A stretch of DNA of 64,000 nt from Conoideocrella luteorostrata (Eukaryota; Ascomycota; Sordariomycetes; Hypocreales; Clavicipitaceae). The translations under genes were made by a program, and so were the position numbers. The notes beneath the pieces were generated by a model. It saw only the letters and a program-made list of their open reading frames with translations, had not been told where the DNA came from and ran no database searches. The stretch spans positions 143,398-207,397 of the forward strand of contig JASWJB010000043.1 of assembly GCA_032433595.1 (NCBI GenBank), in the 5' to 3' direction. Shown in pieces: positions 1 to 11,531 of this stretch. How positions within the stretch are numbered: the stretch's first letter is position 1; the number at the start of each line of letters is the position of its first letter.

Positions 1-1372
1 CAAAAAGTCCAGCGTCAGAATCTACATTAGCTAGAGAAATGGGGGGAAAGAGTTCATATTGAGAGTCGGTCCTCAAAGATCCCACTGTAGGATTGGACGG
101 CTATCAAAGTGGGAAGCTTTTGCTTGGCCGGCATCGGAAAGGAGATTTAATATGCTCAACTTCGAGTGTGCTCATGTAGTTGCCTTTTCTGCCCCTTCAG
201 CTAGTTTAGGTGGCAAGCAGAACAACACGTTCACTACTTGAACACACCTCTAGGATAGTTGGGTCAATGGACCATGAACAAAACTGAATTGAACACTAAT
301 AACCTTGTGTTGTCAGGTATCCGGGCCATGAGGCTGACTGCGCCCCGAGCTAATTGATTGTGAAACTGTGGTAAAGCGGATGTGGGATCGAACCGAAGTC
401 GTTCGGCGGAAGATGGCCGTAAAACTCCAGTTGCGTCAAAACAAAAGTACTCGCTCGGCTGGCCGCAGTTGTCAATTGCGGCCACGCCTCAAAATCTTGC
501 GCCTCTGCGTTACTGCGCCACGGAGATAAATACTGGGTATCATTTGATACGTGATGGCGCTTCTATGTGAACAAGTCGGTTTTCAAGCATGGCCTGCGTG
601 GAGATCAGCTGTGCGCCATATTTCATCCCAAAACAACGCCTTAAACACGCCTCGTCTGGTATGTGCCATGTCTAATATTGTGCAAACAAGCTTTTTAGTC
701 GATCTGCCAGCAGATCTGCGAGGTTCCCCCTGGCTTGGAGGCGTTTGTGTCAGACCCATCGACCAACCAGGCCCATGGCTGACCCACCACAGCGAAGCTT
801 GAAACTCGTCCTGGTGAGGCATCACTTCAGCCGTAGCTACCCCATGCGGCCCTGCGGCAGGGCTGAATAGGTCTAGCTGCAATACAACGTGGTACTGGTC
901 TAGCAATTTTATGATCAGCACTTTTCGGCTGATGAGGCTCGGAAGTATGGTACGGATACCAGTTGGTTGAAACACGCTGTGTTTTAAACCTCATCCCATG
1001 AAATCGGTCTAGAATGTTGCAAGCCGCGCACCACCGCATGTGAGTTTACTGCTGAGCATCCAAGCCACTGCCTCTCTGTCGGATCACTGCTGATAGTATC
1101 ATTTTTCGAGTTTCATAGCTGGTTTGATGGACGCGATATTTTCCCCTTGCATAGCCCAATATTTAGCCTACTCGGTATTTGGTGTCGTCTTGTGGACAAC
1201 TCGTGTGCATGCTTCTTAGAGTCGTGAAGTATAAAGTGGCCGCCATGCTCTATACAACAGCTTTATCAGCATATAGACACAAACCTCAACTACAACGAGC
1301 TCTCTTGGAAGTTCAAAGTTATACCAAATTCACTACTTTCCCTGCACCATACGCGGAAATCTACATTTCACA
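1..1372. other. Left-edge intergenic region
   Basis: No supportable gene. Open frames here are short, overlap on both strands and show no recognisable domain. The last 150 bases are the presumed promoter of the lysine-rich secreted peptide: a TATAAAG-like element lies at about 1229-1236, roughly 140 bases before its start codon. Confidence 0.5.
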
Positions 1373-1672
1373 ATGAAAGCTACCCTTGCCTTGGTCTTCG
1401 CAACATACGCTGCGGGCGCGCTGGCGGCAGCACTCGCAGCAGCACCTGGCGAACACACACACAATCTTGAAGCTAGAGATTTCTCCAAGTCCACGACGTA
1501 TCAAATTGATACTCGCCAAGAACCAGTTGATGATGACGAGGAGGATATCTTAGAGGCGAGAGCGCCCAAGAAGGGCAAGGGAAAGAAGGGAAAGAAGGGC
1601 AAGAAGGCGAAGAAAGCGAAGAAGGCGAAGAAGGCAAAGAAGGCAAAGAAGGCAAAGAAAGCGGCTGCTTAG
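1373..1672 (+). CDS. Small secreted peptide with lysine-rich repeat tail
   Basis: Single-exon gene for 99 residues. Residues 1-19 form a signal peptide (MKATLALVFATYAAGALAA), so the product should enter the secretory pathway. A short acidic linker follows (residues about 50-60, rich in D and E). The tail from about residue 64 is built from KKGK and KKAK units and ends in AAA. LEAR occurs before the mature part and again as LEARAPKK just before the basic tail, which suggests proteolytic release of a highly cationic peptide, although a dibasic Kex2 site is not clear. The acidic segment could neutralise the tail before cleavage. The AAG-rich DNA is a repeat and may vary in length between strains. 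No enzymatic domain is seen. Antimicrobial, nucleic-acid-binding or wall-binding roles are guesses. The start fits: it gives a complete signal peptide and follows an adequate context. Confidence 0.72.
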   Translation: MKATLALVFATYAAGALAAALAAAPGEHTHNLEARDFSKSTTYQIDTRQEPVDDDEEDILEARAPKKGKGKKGKKGKKAKKAKKAKKAKKAKKAKKAAA

Positions 1673-2563
1673 GCGTAGCGCCCAGTACTGAGTAATGATC
1701 TTTAAGCGATGCGCATACTCCATGTCGAAGTTTTTTTTTTTTTTGGCTCTTTTCTTTTTCATGGGAGGTGGTTCTTATTTGGCGCTGGCTGCCATCAAAG
1801 GGCTCTCGACGCTGTTTGTAAGGATCGGGAATTGTTTTGGGGTTTAATCTCATGAGTCACAGCGATGGCAAGATGTATTTTAAGGAACGAAAATATAACG
1901 CACAAGTCACTGGCGCTACTAAATCTTTCATGTGCACGAATTCCATCACTCAATAGTATTGCGCAGAAAGATATCTGTATTAAGTGACTCTCGGAAACTC
2001 TCCTTGGGTTGCGACTTGGCACCGGCGATCTCCCCGTTTACTTCTTCGGCTGTGCAGATTAAACCTGAGACGAGTGGTGCAATCTTGATGGATCACTTCG
2101 GTAGGCTATTTCCTGATGAGGCGAAAAGCCGCCTGAGGTGTCATAGCTCATGTGTCAAAGTACGGGCGTTTCTCCAAAACCGAGCGTGGCTGAAACAGGA
2201 ACAGCACCCGCGAAAGCTTGACCTACATCAGGGCACAATATTCTCCGCTATGGGGCAAAAAGCTCATGAACTTGGTCTAGTTGGTGCCTCCATCGTTCTT
2301 AGCAAGTCCGATTGAGTCTGATCAATCCAATGACAACAGATGTACGGAACGTGGGATCGCGGGACGGTAGTTTTACGCGGAGCAGCGCAGCTAGAGCAAC
2401 TGCTTTCGTACAGATACTGAAGGGCCGTCCATAAGATCAGCAATTCGCCAATTTACAAGAAGTCTATAATTTGGCGGTCTATGTGTGGTAGGGACAGTAG
2501 CGCAGCGGGGATCAAATGACACAGCAACAGCGCATGTCGTGAGCATTAACAAATTGTGGATAA
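1673..2563. other. Intergenic region
   Basis: Contains the 3' flank of the lysine-rich peptide gene, a run of 14 T at about 1731-1744 and the 3' flank of the leftward gene that follows. A 127-codon rightward frame (1932-2315) has no domain, signal peptide or coding-like bias and is not called. Confidence 0.45.
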
Positions 2564-3553
2564 TCATTGAAGTCGCCTGCTAATGACTTCTTGTAATGAA
2601 GCATCAATTTGGTCTAATCGGCGCATTCTTTGCTCTTCTTCTGGAGTAGGCTTTGAGGTCTCTGGGGTAGCCAATTCCAATTCCTGCAACTCGGTTAATT
2701 TCTCCAGCTCCATCCCAATTTGCTTAGCCAGAACTGCCCATGACCGAACGTCAATGTAGCGGGCGCACAGTTGCCGCTCCACCCGCAGCTTTTGCAGCTT
2801 GGGTGCAGACGTCAACTGTCGGCATACCTGTAGTGCTTGTCCGCTAGAGGACACAGTCACTACTACGTTGCGTATAGAGTTGAGGCGCGTTGTAGAGATA
2901 GTTTGGAAGAAACTTCTGCTAGGATTAGGTGTTGTGGTTGGATATTGTATGCAATTAACAGAATAGAAAATAGGCACGGCTTCGGCGTGTATCCTTCGAC
3001 AAGTTTCTAGAATGGAGAGAACCGATGACGGAAGAGCATTCCGGTAGCTTGTTGGACACCACTTCAGTTGTACTTTTGGTGACTTAATGGAAAGAACCTC
3101 CTTGTATATGTGAAGTCGAAGCTCGGTCGGGAGCTGAAAAAGCCTGCACTGAGTCTGATCATCGTCTGATGGCGCACGGTATTTGCGCAATGTCGGCATT
3201 TTGCAGTCGTGAGACCCTGATTCTGGAAACGTTGTGCAGCATCTATTGTTCCCTCCGCCACCTATCTGTAGAGAGAACACGCCGGCCCAGTGGAGATCTA
3301 AAATCGGACGGCGAGCCTCGTCCATCCGTTCGCAATCGGCCTCGTCGAGCGCCACTAGCTCCCAATCATCGTCATTGCATTTGTCAGATTCAAGGACGTG
3401 GTTGTCAGATATCTCAGGCGATACATCGAGACGTCTTTCATGGACTTGGGAAAAACAGTTACGTTAGTGTGACGTCTCCAGAAAAATATAGTTCTCGGGG
3501 CGTATGTCACTCGGCAGCGACGACAATTTACCACGTGTTAAGTTGTCATGCAT
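2564..3553 (-). CDS. DUF7730/2EXR-type fungal protein
   Basis: Two-exon model: exon 1 3532-3553, intron 3445-3531 (GTAAAT...AAG with a CTAAC branch site), exon 2 2564-3444, giving 300 residues. The recognisable part begins near residue 105 with LFQLPTELRLHIYKEVL, the F-box-like opening of fungal DUF7730/2EXR proteins, followed by ILETCRRIHAEAVPIFYS, the second hallmark of the family. The C-terminus is a helical, charged segment. The acidic N-terminus (residues about 8-50) is supported only by the open frame. The first exon encodes only seven residues and is uncertain. If it is wrong, translation could start at the ATG at 3325. Function is unknown. Such proteins are lineage-expanded in sordariomycetes and may be adaptors. 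No transmembrane segment or signal peptide is visible. Confidence 0.6.
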
Positions 3554-4522
3554 TTTGGCGCATGTGCTATCTGGCTGGATCACTCTATGCTGGTGCGCGC
3601 ATGTAGCAGAAGAGTTGCGCGACGAGGGGAATATTACCGTTGAGAGCTGCTTTACTAATAGGATAAAGGTATAGTGTCATCTCACAATAACCGATCCAGA
3701 GGATATCACAGCTGGCAAATTAGGCAGCAAGGCAACCGGTGTACAGCGTGAGAAATGACGTAGGGAATCGTTATCAGCGGGGTAAAAGAATTGAAAGAAT
3801 TGAAAGGATTGAGGGGAAAACCATAACCCGCAAATCACAGGCTAATGAATACCATAATTGCCGCAACAGGCCCCTCCGTATGACCACTCTTAGGTCTTAC
3901 GATGAAGTATCCGACTTGCAAAGGCAAATCAAAGTCTCGCTCGCTACCATCACGTAACACGCCTTCTAAACTTAGTTCACGCTGGTTGTGGCTATTGAGA
4001 CGATAGGAGAACCACGCCTTGATAGTGAAAGATGGTGGCGTAGAAATGGCTTTGACGATCGACCGCCAAATCAGCGTCGCCAACTGTATTTTATACAAGG
4101 ATGCTGTAGCGTTGCCATAAGCTGGGAGCCGCGCGATAGAACGTAACAGAAAGCTGTATCTGGGCAGATGGACGCTGAAATGACTACAATTGCCCCCGCG
4201 AGACAGAAGAACATGTAAAGAGCACTGGGACACATACAAAATAGACTAGAAAGAAAAAGGCGGCTCCCAAGCAAGCGCCAAAGAACGCGCAAGTCCACAC
4301 AAGTTCTGTTCCCAGTTCTGGCAACATGCCGGATCCAGCACCCAGGCTCCACCAGAGCTTTAGGGATCACAAGGTTTACGGAGCATACCGTCTGTATTTC
4401 CGGCGCCACATGCACCTTGGAGCCTTCGACTGCAAGTCATTTTGCGAGGTGACGACTTTGCATTAGACACTAAAATTATCGCCATTCCAAGACTGGTGAT
4501 ATTGGTGAAGCAAACGGTAGCA
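3554..4522. promoter_or_regulatory. Divergent intergenic region
   Basis: Lies between the leftward DUF7730-type gene and the rightward monooxygenase, so it should hold both promoters. A short direct repeat of GAATTGAAA units is visible at about 3787-3810. No gene can be supported; overlapping leftward frames around 3835-4415 lack domains. Confidence 0.4.
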
Positions 4523-5928
4523 ATGGCTCAGCTTTTCGACGCCACCACCGGCGCTTCGGGGGCTTCTCCAAAACAGTTTACGGTTACTATCGTGGGTGGT
4601 GGAATTGGAGGCATCATCCTGGCTGTTGGGTTACTTCGCCGGAATGTTCGTGTGCAAGTATATGAAGCAGCCTCAGCTTTCGCAGAGACTGGCCTTGGCC
4701 TCTCCATTGGCCCTGCAGCACACCGCGCCATGTCATTAATTGGCCCTGACATTCGGGATATTTACGACTCCCTCGTCACTACGCACGCCGACTGTCCCGG
4801 CTACGAAGAGTTTCGCCAGACCTGGTTCGAGGTGGTTTGGGCAACAGGGCCATACGCCGACCAGACACTAATGAACTTGAAAGCTCTTCCATCTGGCCAA
4901 ACATCAGTTCGACGAGCTGATTTTCAGGATGCTTTGGTGAACCTCGTGCCTCCGGATGTAGTGCAGTTCGGCAAGCGTCTGGTTGAATTGGAGGAAAGCA
5001 AGGATGGGGTAATATTATCATTTGAAGACGGCAGCTCGGCCTATGCGGATGTTGTCGTTGGGTGCGATGGAATCAAGTCAAAGGTTAAAGAGCATATACT
5101 GTCTCCCGAGGAAGTGCGACAAACGAAACCACGATATAGTGGCATGTACAGCTACCGAGCCGTTCTGGACATGGACACCATGATTGAAGCCGTTGGAGAC
5201 CGCCGCGCAAGAATGTCGACATGGTATATTGGAAAAGGAAGCTACGGGATTACATACCCCATCCAGAGAGGCAAAAAAGCAAATGTAGGCCTCTTTACAT
5301 TCAAGGATAGCTGGGATACGGATTCATGGATTCGCGAAGCGACCCGAGAAGACATGCAGAAAGACTTCGGGCACATGGGCAAGTACGTGAATCGTCTGAT
5401 GAAGGTGAGTACGCTACCTATGTAGAGCACAAGTGTCCTTTCGAAGACGTCTCTGACCGTATGTGGCTACAGTATGTCCATAATCCTTCTCAATGGGCCA
5501 TCTTTGAATACCCTCTCATTTCTACGTTTCATAAATCCCGAGTAGCTATCCTGGGCGATGCTGCTCACGCCACAACTCCACACCAAGGCGCCGGGGCTGG
5601 ACAAGCAATTGAAGATGTACATGTTCTGGTGGAGCTTCTCGCCGATTCATCGGTAACGACTGTAGAACACGTCAAGGCAGCCTTTTATGCATATGATGCC
5701 GTGAGGCGGCCACGCAGTCAACAGGTTGTTACGAGTAGCAAAGAGAACGCCGAGCTTATGTGTTTGTCACACGAAGGAATAGGAGATGAACCGGAGAAAT
5801 TGAAGCAAACGTGGAATGAAAGGTTCCGCTGGTTATGGGACGTTGATTTGAATGAGCAGGCGGAGAATGCACGAAAACTCATGCATGACAGAATTGAACA
5901 AGCGAACATCAATCATGCTAGTGAATAA
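4523..5928 (+). CDS. FAD-dependent monooxygenase (salicylate hydroxylase-like)
   Basis: Two exons, 4523-5404 and 5473-5928, joined across a 68-nt GTGAGT...CTACAG intron with a CTGAC branch site, give 445 residues. That is the usual length of group A flavin monooxygenases. Features in order: the Rossmann dinucleotide motif VGGGIGGI near residue 25, the VGCDGIKS motif (DG box) near residue 180, and GDAAHATTPHQGAGAGQAIED in the second exon, which binds the FAD ribityl and pyrophosphate. Family members hydroxylate aromatic acids or fungal polyketide intermediates using NAD(P)H and O2. The substrate cannot be read from sequence. No signal peptide or membrane segment is seen, so it should be cytosolic. 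It converges on an MFS transporter gene 247 bases away, suggesting a possible enzyme-exporter pair. An upstream in-frame extension lacks an ATG, so 4523 is the start. Confidence 0.87.
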
Positions 5929-6175
5929 TTGTCATAGTCCAGGGATATTCATATAGAGTCAGCAGTCAATGAAGATGATAGCCTGAAAGTAGAAGCAAAG
6001 ACCTGAACAAAACTTTGTGTAACTACTCATGAAGTTCTCCTTTCAACGTTTTGTACAACAAGCATCAAGCTTGCGTACTTCTTTCGGTACTGGCTTTCTA
6101 TTGCTAGGAACGAGGAGTTACAGAGCCGTAGTTGGTGTAAACTTGATCGACATTCTCAACTGCTTGCTGGGCTCT

Positions 6176-8270
6176 CTATAGTTTCCCCATGAAATTCCTC
6201 CTCACAGTCCACATTCGAGCTCGCTTCCCATATATAAACAGTGGTATGGTAGTCAGTTGTAAAACCACCTGAACGATGCCCAACCACATGAAAACCATCT
6301 TTGCACCGTCTCTAAGCACCCAATGCGAGACAAACAAGCTGAATACTAGACCGTGAAAAATGTTCTTTGCAAAGTTCAGCGTCACTAGTGCCTCACCGGC
6401 ATATTGTTTATAGCTATCCAAGCAGAATGTAATCGCTGTCGTTGATCCCAGAGAAGAGCCAAACGATAATATGCCAAAGAACAGTGTAGGGACTATCCAG
6501 TGATCCTTCACTTCGGCAGACCACCCAAAGCCCATAAGACCTATGCAAGTAGAGATCATAATGGGTATCGCCATGACCAGTCTGAACTCGGGCTCGTATA
6601 GTCCTCCGTTGCGGGATGCCATGGCATGGACGACGGCGTCGCTAATTTTACCGGCAACGGCGGTACCAAGCACGCCGCCGATAAATGGTGAAATATAGAC
6701 AAGACCAGTCTGGAATGAGGTAAAGTTATATGAATCCGGATTGCGATAGATGATGGCCAAGTTCTGAGAAATAACCATTAACCAGCCAACAGAGCAAGAA
6801 TAGACGGCTGCAGACCAGAGCACAGCTGGGTATAAGAACAGAACAAACGGGCGTAGCATGACTTTCAGCCAGTTGTCACTTTTGAGACGGCCATTATATG
6901 GTCGTAGTAGCTGTGCAAAGGATTTTGCCGGCCGTTGTCGCCATTCATCAGTGTAAGATTGCGCTACCGACTCTGGGTTACTCAGTAAACCTGGCTCTCT
7001 CCCAACATCCGGAATCACACAGGCAACGGCGCAGAACTTTTCCGCGCCTGCACCTTTCCGGGATGATGTTTGAACGATAGGTTCAACCTGCTGGCTTGCA
7101 GCTGCCTCGATACGGTTGATGTCGTCATTTTTTTGACCAGGAGATTCCCCAACATTGTGTACCAACGCGGCATCTTGCAAAAGTGTTACAGAGTTTTGAG
7201 ACGAAAGACAGCGAGGAGCGCAAGAGCGCTCTGATAACGTTCCGGGGGGGGTTCGATCCCAAAACGTCTCAGGGACAAATAGGAAGAGGACCAAAAAGCT
7301 GAAGCAAGTAAGAAACGCTATAATACTGGGGAAAATATTAGTTCCAATCTTTCACCATCGAAGGCGGACGGGGAAGCAAGGATGCCATGCTAACAAGAAA
7401 ACCCAACGCCATCCAAGCCCACCAATGATCGCCGCACCAACTAGCGGAATCAAATTTTTACCGCCGAGTAATAGCAGAGTATAAACACCGATGCGGTACG
7501 CTCGCTCATGGAGAAAGAATATCTCAGCTATGGTCGCCGACGGAAGGCATTCGATTGGACTAATAGATAAGCCTTGGAAGATTCGAGCAAGGAGAAGCGA
7601 GGGAAAGTTGGGCGATAAACCGGCCCAAATACAGGTTGCGATGAAAATCATTACGCTTGTTAAGTATATCGGACGTTTACCAAATAGAATGGCCGTCGGA
7701 GATGCGAACACTGATCCCAGCCCTTGGCCGGTCATGAAGAGGCCGACTATCAATGAGACAGATTCAACTTTAACGTTGTAATCATGAGCAATATCAGTGA
7801 AACCAGCGGCCATCATCGAGCTAATACCGCCGCCAACCATGCAGTAAAAGCCCATCGACAATAAAGCAACATTACGCCGCCAAAGAGGCCAATTGAGCGG
7901 GTCGTTGTCCGAGTCGTCTGGTTGGGGCTCTAGAAAGAATGCGCCGTCCTTTGACTTCTTCTTTTCGGCAGGAAGCTGCGAATGAATTTTTTGAGGCACA
8001 AGTGGCTCTTCGCCACCAGTTGCAAGAAGCATCACGGATCCTTCGCAGCGCATGCACAGTCAGTCTGGGAAGATTGATGTAGAGTCGCCAAGATGAGAAT
8101 GAAGTGATCATACCTGGAACGTCAATCCCGTCCCTGTCATTAAGGACCCCAAAACTCCATTTACTATACCCTTGTTTTTCCTTATTCATCGACTCGTTGG
8201 TACTATTTTCGCTCCGGTCGCCGGGGACCGTTTGGTGTTGAGCGGAATCCATGTCGACCTTTGCACCCAT
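6176..8270 (-). CDS. MFS drug/polyamine-type transporter (DHA1 family)
   Basis: Three exons: 8114-8270, 7395-8040 and 6176-7325, with introns 8041-8113 and 7326-7394, together 650 residues. The N-terminus has the WSFGVLND...DVPG stretch and the DPLNWPLWRRN segment that precede helix 1 in fungal HOL1-like DHA1 transporters. Six helices follow, with GQGLGS in helix 4 and ARIFQGLSISPIECLP in helix 5. GWRWVFF leads to the VPETFWDR motif at the end of the N-half. A long hydrophilic central loop of about 110 residues separates the second set of six helices. Proton antiport of drugs or metabolites across the plasma membrane is the family role. Both introns close the frame exactly at conserved positions. 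It is convergent with the flavin monooxygenase and may export its product (inference). Confidence 0.87.
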
Positions 8271-9408
8271 GGTGACGGACCAATGCGACTGGGCGAAAGA
8301 GAGACAAAATAAAAGAGGAAAAATAGAGCTACAGATTGAGTATAGAGCGAAAGAACGGAGCTGCATTTAACGTGACTGACTCAAGACGCGGTGTCACGAT
8401 AAGCTGAGCGAATTGCTTTACTCAGGCCATCAAGGTAGGCAGCACAAGTGGGGGAAGAAAATACAGCTCAAGGTTCTACGCAAGTAGGTTTTAATCAAAA
8501 CGAAACCATGGATGTAGATGACTTTCGGTCTTCGCTCTCCTCCGCGTAAAGCGAGGAATCAAGCTAGTTTGCCATGTTGTTGGCAGGGCGGTCCTTTCGT
8601 CTTTAACTAAAAGTTCTGGCCGATATGAGATTCTAAGCTAAAAGCTTCGGCCAATGCGAGGTTCTAGCTTAGGTCTATTATCCTTTACTATTGCTGAAAT
8701 GAGCTCTTGAACCAGGAGCCTGGACTATTTTGGCAGCTAGTATTGCCGCTTCGGCACTATTGTTTTTGTTTGTAAGGACCATACCCTCTGCACAGTACAG
8801 GGGAAAGCTACTGCACAGTGAAAATAGTGGCGACAACAAATTTTAGGCTAGTATCGCACATTGTCACTCGTGCTACTAGACGTGTTCAATATTACAGTAA
8901 TGTGGCTGTTATTGTTTGCTATTGTTCCTGAAAAGAACGCCCCAGCCACCGCGCACTAATCACAGCGGCCGATATTCATCGGACGTGGTTCAGCACCAAT
9001 ATTGCATGGTATGGCTGTTAATTTTACCTATTGTTCTGCGCCATAAACGTTCATTGATGCCCTGTAGGACAGGTATGTCGCGCCGTCGTGTTGCAAAGCG
9101 GGATGCAAGAGCTGGGTGTTGGGAGGCGTAGGCGTGCACTAAGAATCTGTCGAAATGCCTCCGAAATGCGTCCAGCTCCGACGCCCTTCGATAGTATGAC
9201 AGAGGTTCAGCATTGCAGTGTATTCAGCTACCACATCAAGGTAAACAGTGTTGTAATGTACTGCATATTGCGCAAGGAGACATGCCAGATGAGCAGTACT
9301 CTCGATCCTGTCGCATCATTGAACCCAACACTAGCAGATGTAGAAATAAACAACAAATGATTGATGGATTATTCCAAAAAGGAAAGCCAGGAATCTGAAC
9401 TCTGTCCA
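8271..9408. other. Intergenic region with imperfect repeats
   Basis: Upstream region of the MFS gene and 3' flank of the next regulator. No gene is supported. Imperfect repeats are visible: at about 8606-8670 two units resembling TAAAAGTTCTGGCCGATATG, and at about 8888-8930 versus 8994-9035 two related blocks around AATATT..ATGG..TGGCTGTTA. They may be remnants of a degenerate element. Confidence 0.35.
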
Positions 9409-11125
9409 TCACGACAAAGAAAGCTGCCAACCGCGACGCTGGACGACATCGCGCCAACCAATCTCCCCCCCGGCGTTGCGGTGTCTCCAGACTTCATCCA
9501 GAACTTCCTTGCAGGCATCCACATTGCGAAATCTCCTCCATTTATTCATTGTATATAGTCGGTCTCTAATGCATTGCACATGTCTGGCATTCTCGGCCTC
9601 GCCGCCTGCAATAAATAAAGGAAATAAGAGAGAACACTCAGCCAAGGATCCCACGGGCACCTGTTCCGCTATATAGCATATCGACTCAGTATATGGTTCA
9701 ACTCCTTCCGGTAATACGACGCCATAAGTTTGAGGAAAGTGTTTCCGGAGAACGCAGCAAAGGTAAATCAAGGCGGCGCTGCGATATGCCTCACTTAGAA
9801 GCGCAAGCGGTGCTTTCGAGTCGATGATTGATGGACATGTCCACTGCCTCAGCTCTGTGGCAATGAGTTGAGCGCGGTTGTGAAGTGAATGGTCATCCGA
9901 GTAAGCGTCTGCGATGCTGTCGCTGACTCCATTCGAGCGCGAACCGTCATTTTCATGCTGCGACTTACTCTCAGCACAATCCGCGTTGAAAATGCTGATC
10001 TCACCCGTGAGAAAAAGAATTCGCGAGGCGAAAGCAAAGTAAGGGTCAGCGAGCGCGTCGTCTTCAGACATCCAGTAATCGCCAGTAAGATGCGGGCGTT
10101 GCTCCAGAGAGACGCTCATAAGAATGTCATGATAGGCGAAATTTCGCAGAAGCCACTTTCCCTCAAACGAGCGAGACCACTTGTCACTCAGTTGGAAATT
10201 GTCCAGTCCACCAGCTTGCAAGCGCTCGCGCTGAAAAGCTGCCGCCGCACCAGCGAGATGCTGCGCCCAGCTGCTACTGGTTGCGTCTGATATGGTGTCC
10301 ATGGAACACATAGCCATGGCGACAGCAAGGCACATTTCCCCTGATAGACTGTTTTCCCTGAGACAGGCGCCAAGACTGGCAAGCGCGCGTCCACGATGCT
10401 GCAGGGATATGTTCTGGAAATCTTTGAAACGCAGGGCCAAGTGAGCCGATGACCAGGCCGTCAACGCATTCTGGAGGGCAGGACAATCAAAAGCCATTGG
10501 TAGCAGCACTACACGCAGCGTTAATATAATTGTAGAATACACTAATCACCACTCACTTACCAGATAGGAAGTAATTATTTTCAGCTGTTGCCGACACCAT
10601 GATAGCCAGGGTAGTTGTGTAATACCGCATCATAGCTCGACGACTGGCGCTCATGTCCTGAGAATCATTGCAGCCTGGACGGACAATATCCAGCGGTTGA
10701 CAGACCTTTGTTAGCGTCAGTACCTCAGAGGCGCGACCTTCATTACCATATCTGGATTGGGCTGATTGCCAGCCTGTCTGCGATATCTCGGAATATTCCA
10801 CTTCCTCAACCCCACAGCTATTCGACGGCGGCTGAAGCTGTCGCGGATGCTCGCGTTTGCAAATCAGGTTGAGACGTGAGCAGTGCCCGCATGTCGGTAG
10901 ATTCTGGTCGCACTTCTTCTTGCGTTGGCGGCAAGTCAGACATCCTCGACGTTGCCTCGTATAACCACCTTTTGTCTTCTTCATGCCAGGTGCCGCACGC
11001 AGCCCTGGTTGGCTCCCCACCGTTAATTTAGCTACATCAGGTGGTAGCGAGATCTCAGCGGTGCAAGCATCCATAGCGGTGACAAGGGGGGACAGGACGT
11101 GTGGAGTGACATGAGAATACGTCAT
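9409..11125 (-). CDS. Zn2Cys6 transcription factor
   Basis: Two exons, 10561-11125 and 9409-10508, with a 52-nt GTAAGT...GTGTAG intron, give 554 residues. The binuclear zinc cluster spans about residues 62-89 with spacing C-X2-C-X6-C-X6-C-X2-C-X6-C (CLTCRQRKKKCDQ...CGHCSRLNLIC), preceded by a basic patch. The rest is helical and matches the fungal-specific middle homology region; the segment LLPMAFDCPALQNALTAWSS right after the intron is characteristic. ATGs at 11074 and 10984 are alternative starts that keep the cluster. It should be a nuclear DNA-binding regulator. Its neighbours are an amino acid permease and an agmatinase, so it may control nitrogen or polyamine uptake genes (inference from position only). 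Confidence 0.87.
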
Positions 11126-11531
11126 GCAGTCACGATTTGAGCATATGCAAACGGCATCTGAGGAGTGGGAGTTGGCGTGCGTTCCGGAGTCCTGACCACG
11201 GACATGGAAACATAAAATTGCAGCATTCAGGTGCCGGCATACGGAGCCCTGCGTTCACGTCCGGCGTCAACGGCGGCGTGGGTCGACAAAGCCACCAACA
11301 CGAGATCCTCATTGGCTGTCAAAGGTAGGCCGCGCGAGTCAGTCACTGGGGAAATACCGTGGGGGAGGGGGTCTGTATTCTGGAGTCCGAACGGCGAGCA
11401 TGGGAGGATCAATCCAACATCTTTGAGTTAATAACTTAGATATTGAGGCGAAATCTTCAAGCAAAAATCGTCATACACATTGCCATAGTCTGCATACCCT
11501 TCGATTGCTTCTAGATCTTGTCTTTACCTCC
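11126..11531. promoter_or_regulatory. Promoter region of the Zn2Cys6 gene
   Basis: Holds the upstream region of the leftward regulator and the 3' end of the permease transcript. No separate gene is supported; short overlapping frames on both strands here are non-coding in appearance. Confidence 0.35.

Noticed and set aside
1473..1853. Leftward frames opposite the lysine-rich peptide
   Set aside because: They are antisense readings of the AAG repeat (poly-Leu/Ser) with no start context or domain.
7235..7265. GGTTCGATCCC resembling a tRNA B box
   Set aside because: It lies within the third exon of the MFS transporter and no A box or cloverleaf can be drawn.
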